From assembly GCA_046538945.1 (NCBI GenBank), contig JBKHHW010000141.1:1-8126 (forward strand): DNA of 8,126 nucleotides. The letters are read 5' to 3'. Source of the stretch: JAEZKC01 sp046538945 (lineage in GTDB: Bacteria > Fibrobacterota > Chitinivibrionia > Chitinivibrionales > Chitinispirillaceae). The position numbers and the translations under genes are program-made. Of the stretch, positions 7,468 to 8,126 are shown in pieces; positions within the stretch are counted from its first letter, which is position 1, and every line of letters starts with the position of its first letter. The notes beneath the pieces are model-generated. The model saw only the letters and a list, made by a program, of their open reading frames with translations, had not been told where the DNA came from and searched no databases.

Positions 7468-8126
7468 TTAAGTTCCACTCCGAATCTGTTGAACGTGGCG
7501 CCGGTGATTTCGTCAATGATGATCTGCAGTTTTTTCAGCTGGACAAGAGATTGAGCGTAGCTTGTCTGGGCTGCTGTAAGGTCATTCTGAGCCTTTTCCA
7601 TAGAGAGACGGTTTTCGGTCCCCAGCTCATAGCCTTTCATAGTGGCGTCGAACTGTTTCTGAGCCAGTTCGCTTGAGGCTTGTGCGTATTCGACCTGCAG
7701 CTTATCTTGTTCCCATCTTCTTTTTAATTCGCCAAGCTGGTGTTCGAGATTGATCTTGTGCTGTTTTTCGTTTTCTCCCTGAATTTCGAGATCAAGCCTC
7801 CTCCGTTCGATTTCGGACCGGTTCGAGGTCTGGGGCAGATCGTAGCTGAGGATCAGACCGATGCTTTTGTTCGCCTGCGGGGTGAAGGAGGAAAAGAATC
7901 TGGAATCCAGCGCACTTCTGCTGTAGGATGCCTGTACATTGACCGTAGGTAAAAGTTCGTTTTTGGCTTGTTTCAGATGCATGTTCAATAGGTCCCTCAT
8001 CCGGCTGAAGATTTCCAATTGGGGATCGTACTTCCGTGCCAGGTCCATGAATTCCCGAGGTTCCGGCAGATCGGGAAAGTTTAGGCTGACAGAATCTGAT
8101 ATGGAGATCGAATCCGCATCTTCGTT
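7464..8126 (-). CDS. TolC-family outer membrane efflux protein, C-terminal part (partial)
   Basis: The reading frame is open to the right edge of the window, so the 220 residues seen are the C-terminal half of a protein that is usually 400-500 residues long. The Met at 8048 is internal and not a start: 26 sense codons precede it. The visible part matches the second OEP repeat: the helical stretch LARKYDPQLEIFSRMRDLLNMHLKQAKNELLPTV in register with the family pattern, a beta-strand segment (NVQASYSRS), then long helices with YELGTENRLSMEKAQNDLTAAQTSYAQ, the usual signature of the second periplasmic coiled coil. It ends with TGA overlapping the adaptor ATG. The protein would form the trimeric outer-membrane channel and periplasmic tunnel of the exporter. 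The operon promoter and the signal peptide lie outside the window. Confidence 0.9.
   Translation of the reverse strand, partial: NEDADSISISDSVSLNFPDLPEPREFMDLARKYDPQLEIFSRMRDLLNMHLKQAKNELLPTVNVQASYSRSALDSRFFSSFTPQANKSIGLILSYDLPQTSNRSEIERRRLDLEIQGENEKQHKINLEHQLGELKRRWEQDKLQVEYAQASSELAQKQFDATMKGYELGTENRLSMEKAQNDLTAAQTSYAQSLVQLKKLQIIIDEITGATFNRFGVELK

Overview
The window comes from a Gram-negative (diderm) bacterium of moderate GC content. The evidence is an outer-membrane TolC-type channel, a lipoprotein membrane-fusion adaptor and MacB/FtsX-type inner-membrane permeases encoded in a row. The phylum cannot be fixed from sequence reading alone. The unfused ATPase with two tandem permeases, and the short degenerate heptamer repeat at the left edge, suggest one of the less-studied diderm phyla or a deltaproteobacterial-type lineage rather than an enterobacterium, but this is weak inference.

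Layout. Positions 1-104 are non-coding and start with three degenerate copies of a 7-bp repeat. Positions 105-3104 (+) encode a 999-residue soluble sensor histidine kinase with the order REC, PAS, PAS, GAF, PAS, HisKA, HATPase_c. A near-perfect inverted repeat (3078-3108) covers its stop codon and lies in the short gap to the convergent neighbour. From the right edge back to 3142, all on the minus strand, runs a five-gene operon in transcription order: TolC-family outer-membrane protein (N-terminal part cut off by the window edge), lipoprotein adaptor, ABC ATPase, ABC permease 1 and ABC permease 2. Two junctions are 4-bp stop/start overlaps, one gap is 11 bp and the largest gap is 59 bp, so one transcript is very likely. 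Its promoter lies beyond the right edge.

How the genes work together. The operon should build a tripartite ATP-driven export machine like MacA-MacB-TolC. The ATPase energises a pair of four-helix permeases in the inner membrane, the lipoprotein adaptor bridges the periplasm, and the TolC-like channel opens the outer membrane. The two permeases are paralogues and probably form a heterodimer with two copies of the ATPase. The substrate cannot be read from the sequence. The kinase is convergent with the operon, has no response regulator next to it in the window, and need not be functionally linked to the pump.

No RNA genes, CRISPR arrays, insertion sequences or attachment sites were seen. I found no convincing unknown system. 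The points most worth a second look are the altered receiver domain of the kinase, the convergent-gene hairpin, and the split two-permease design of the exporter.
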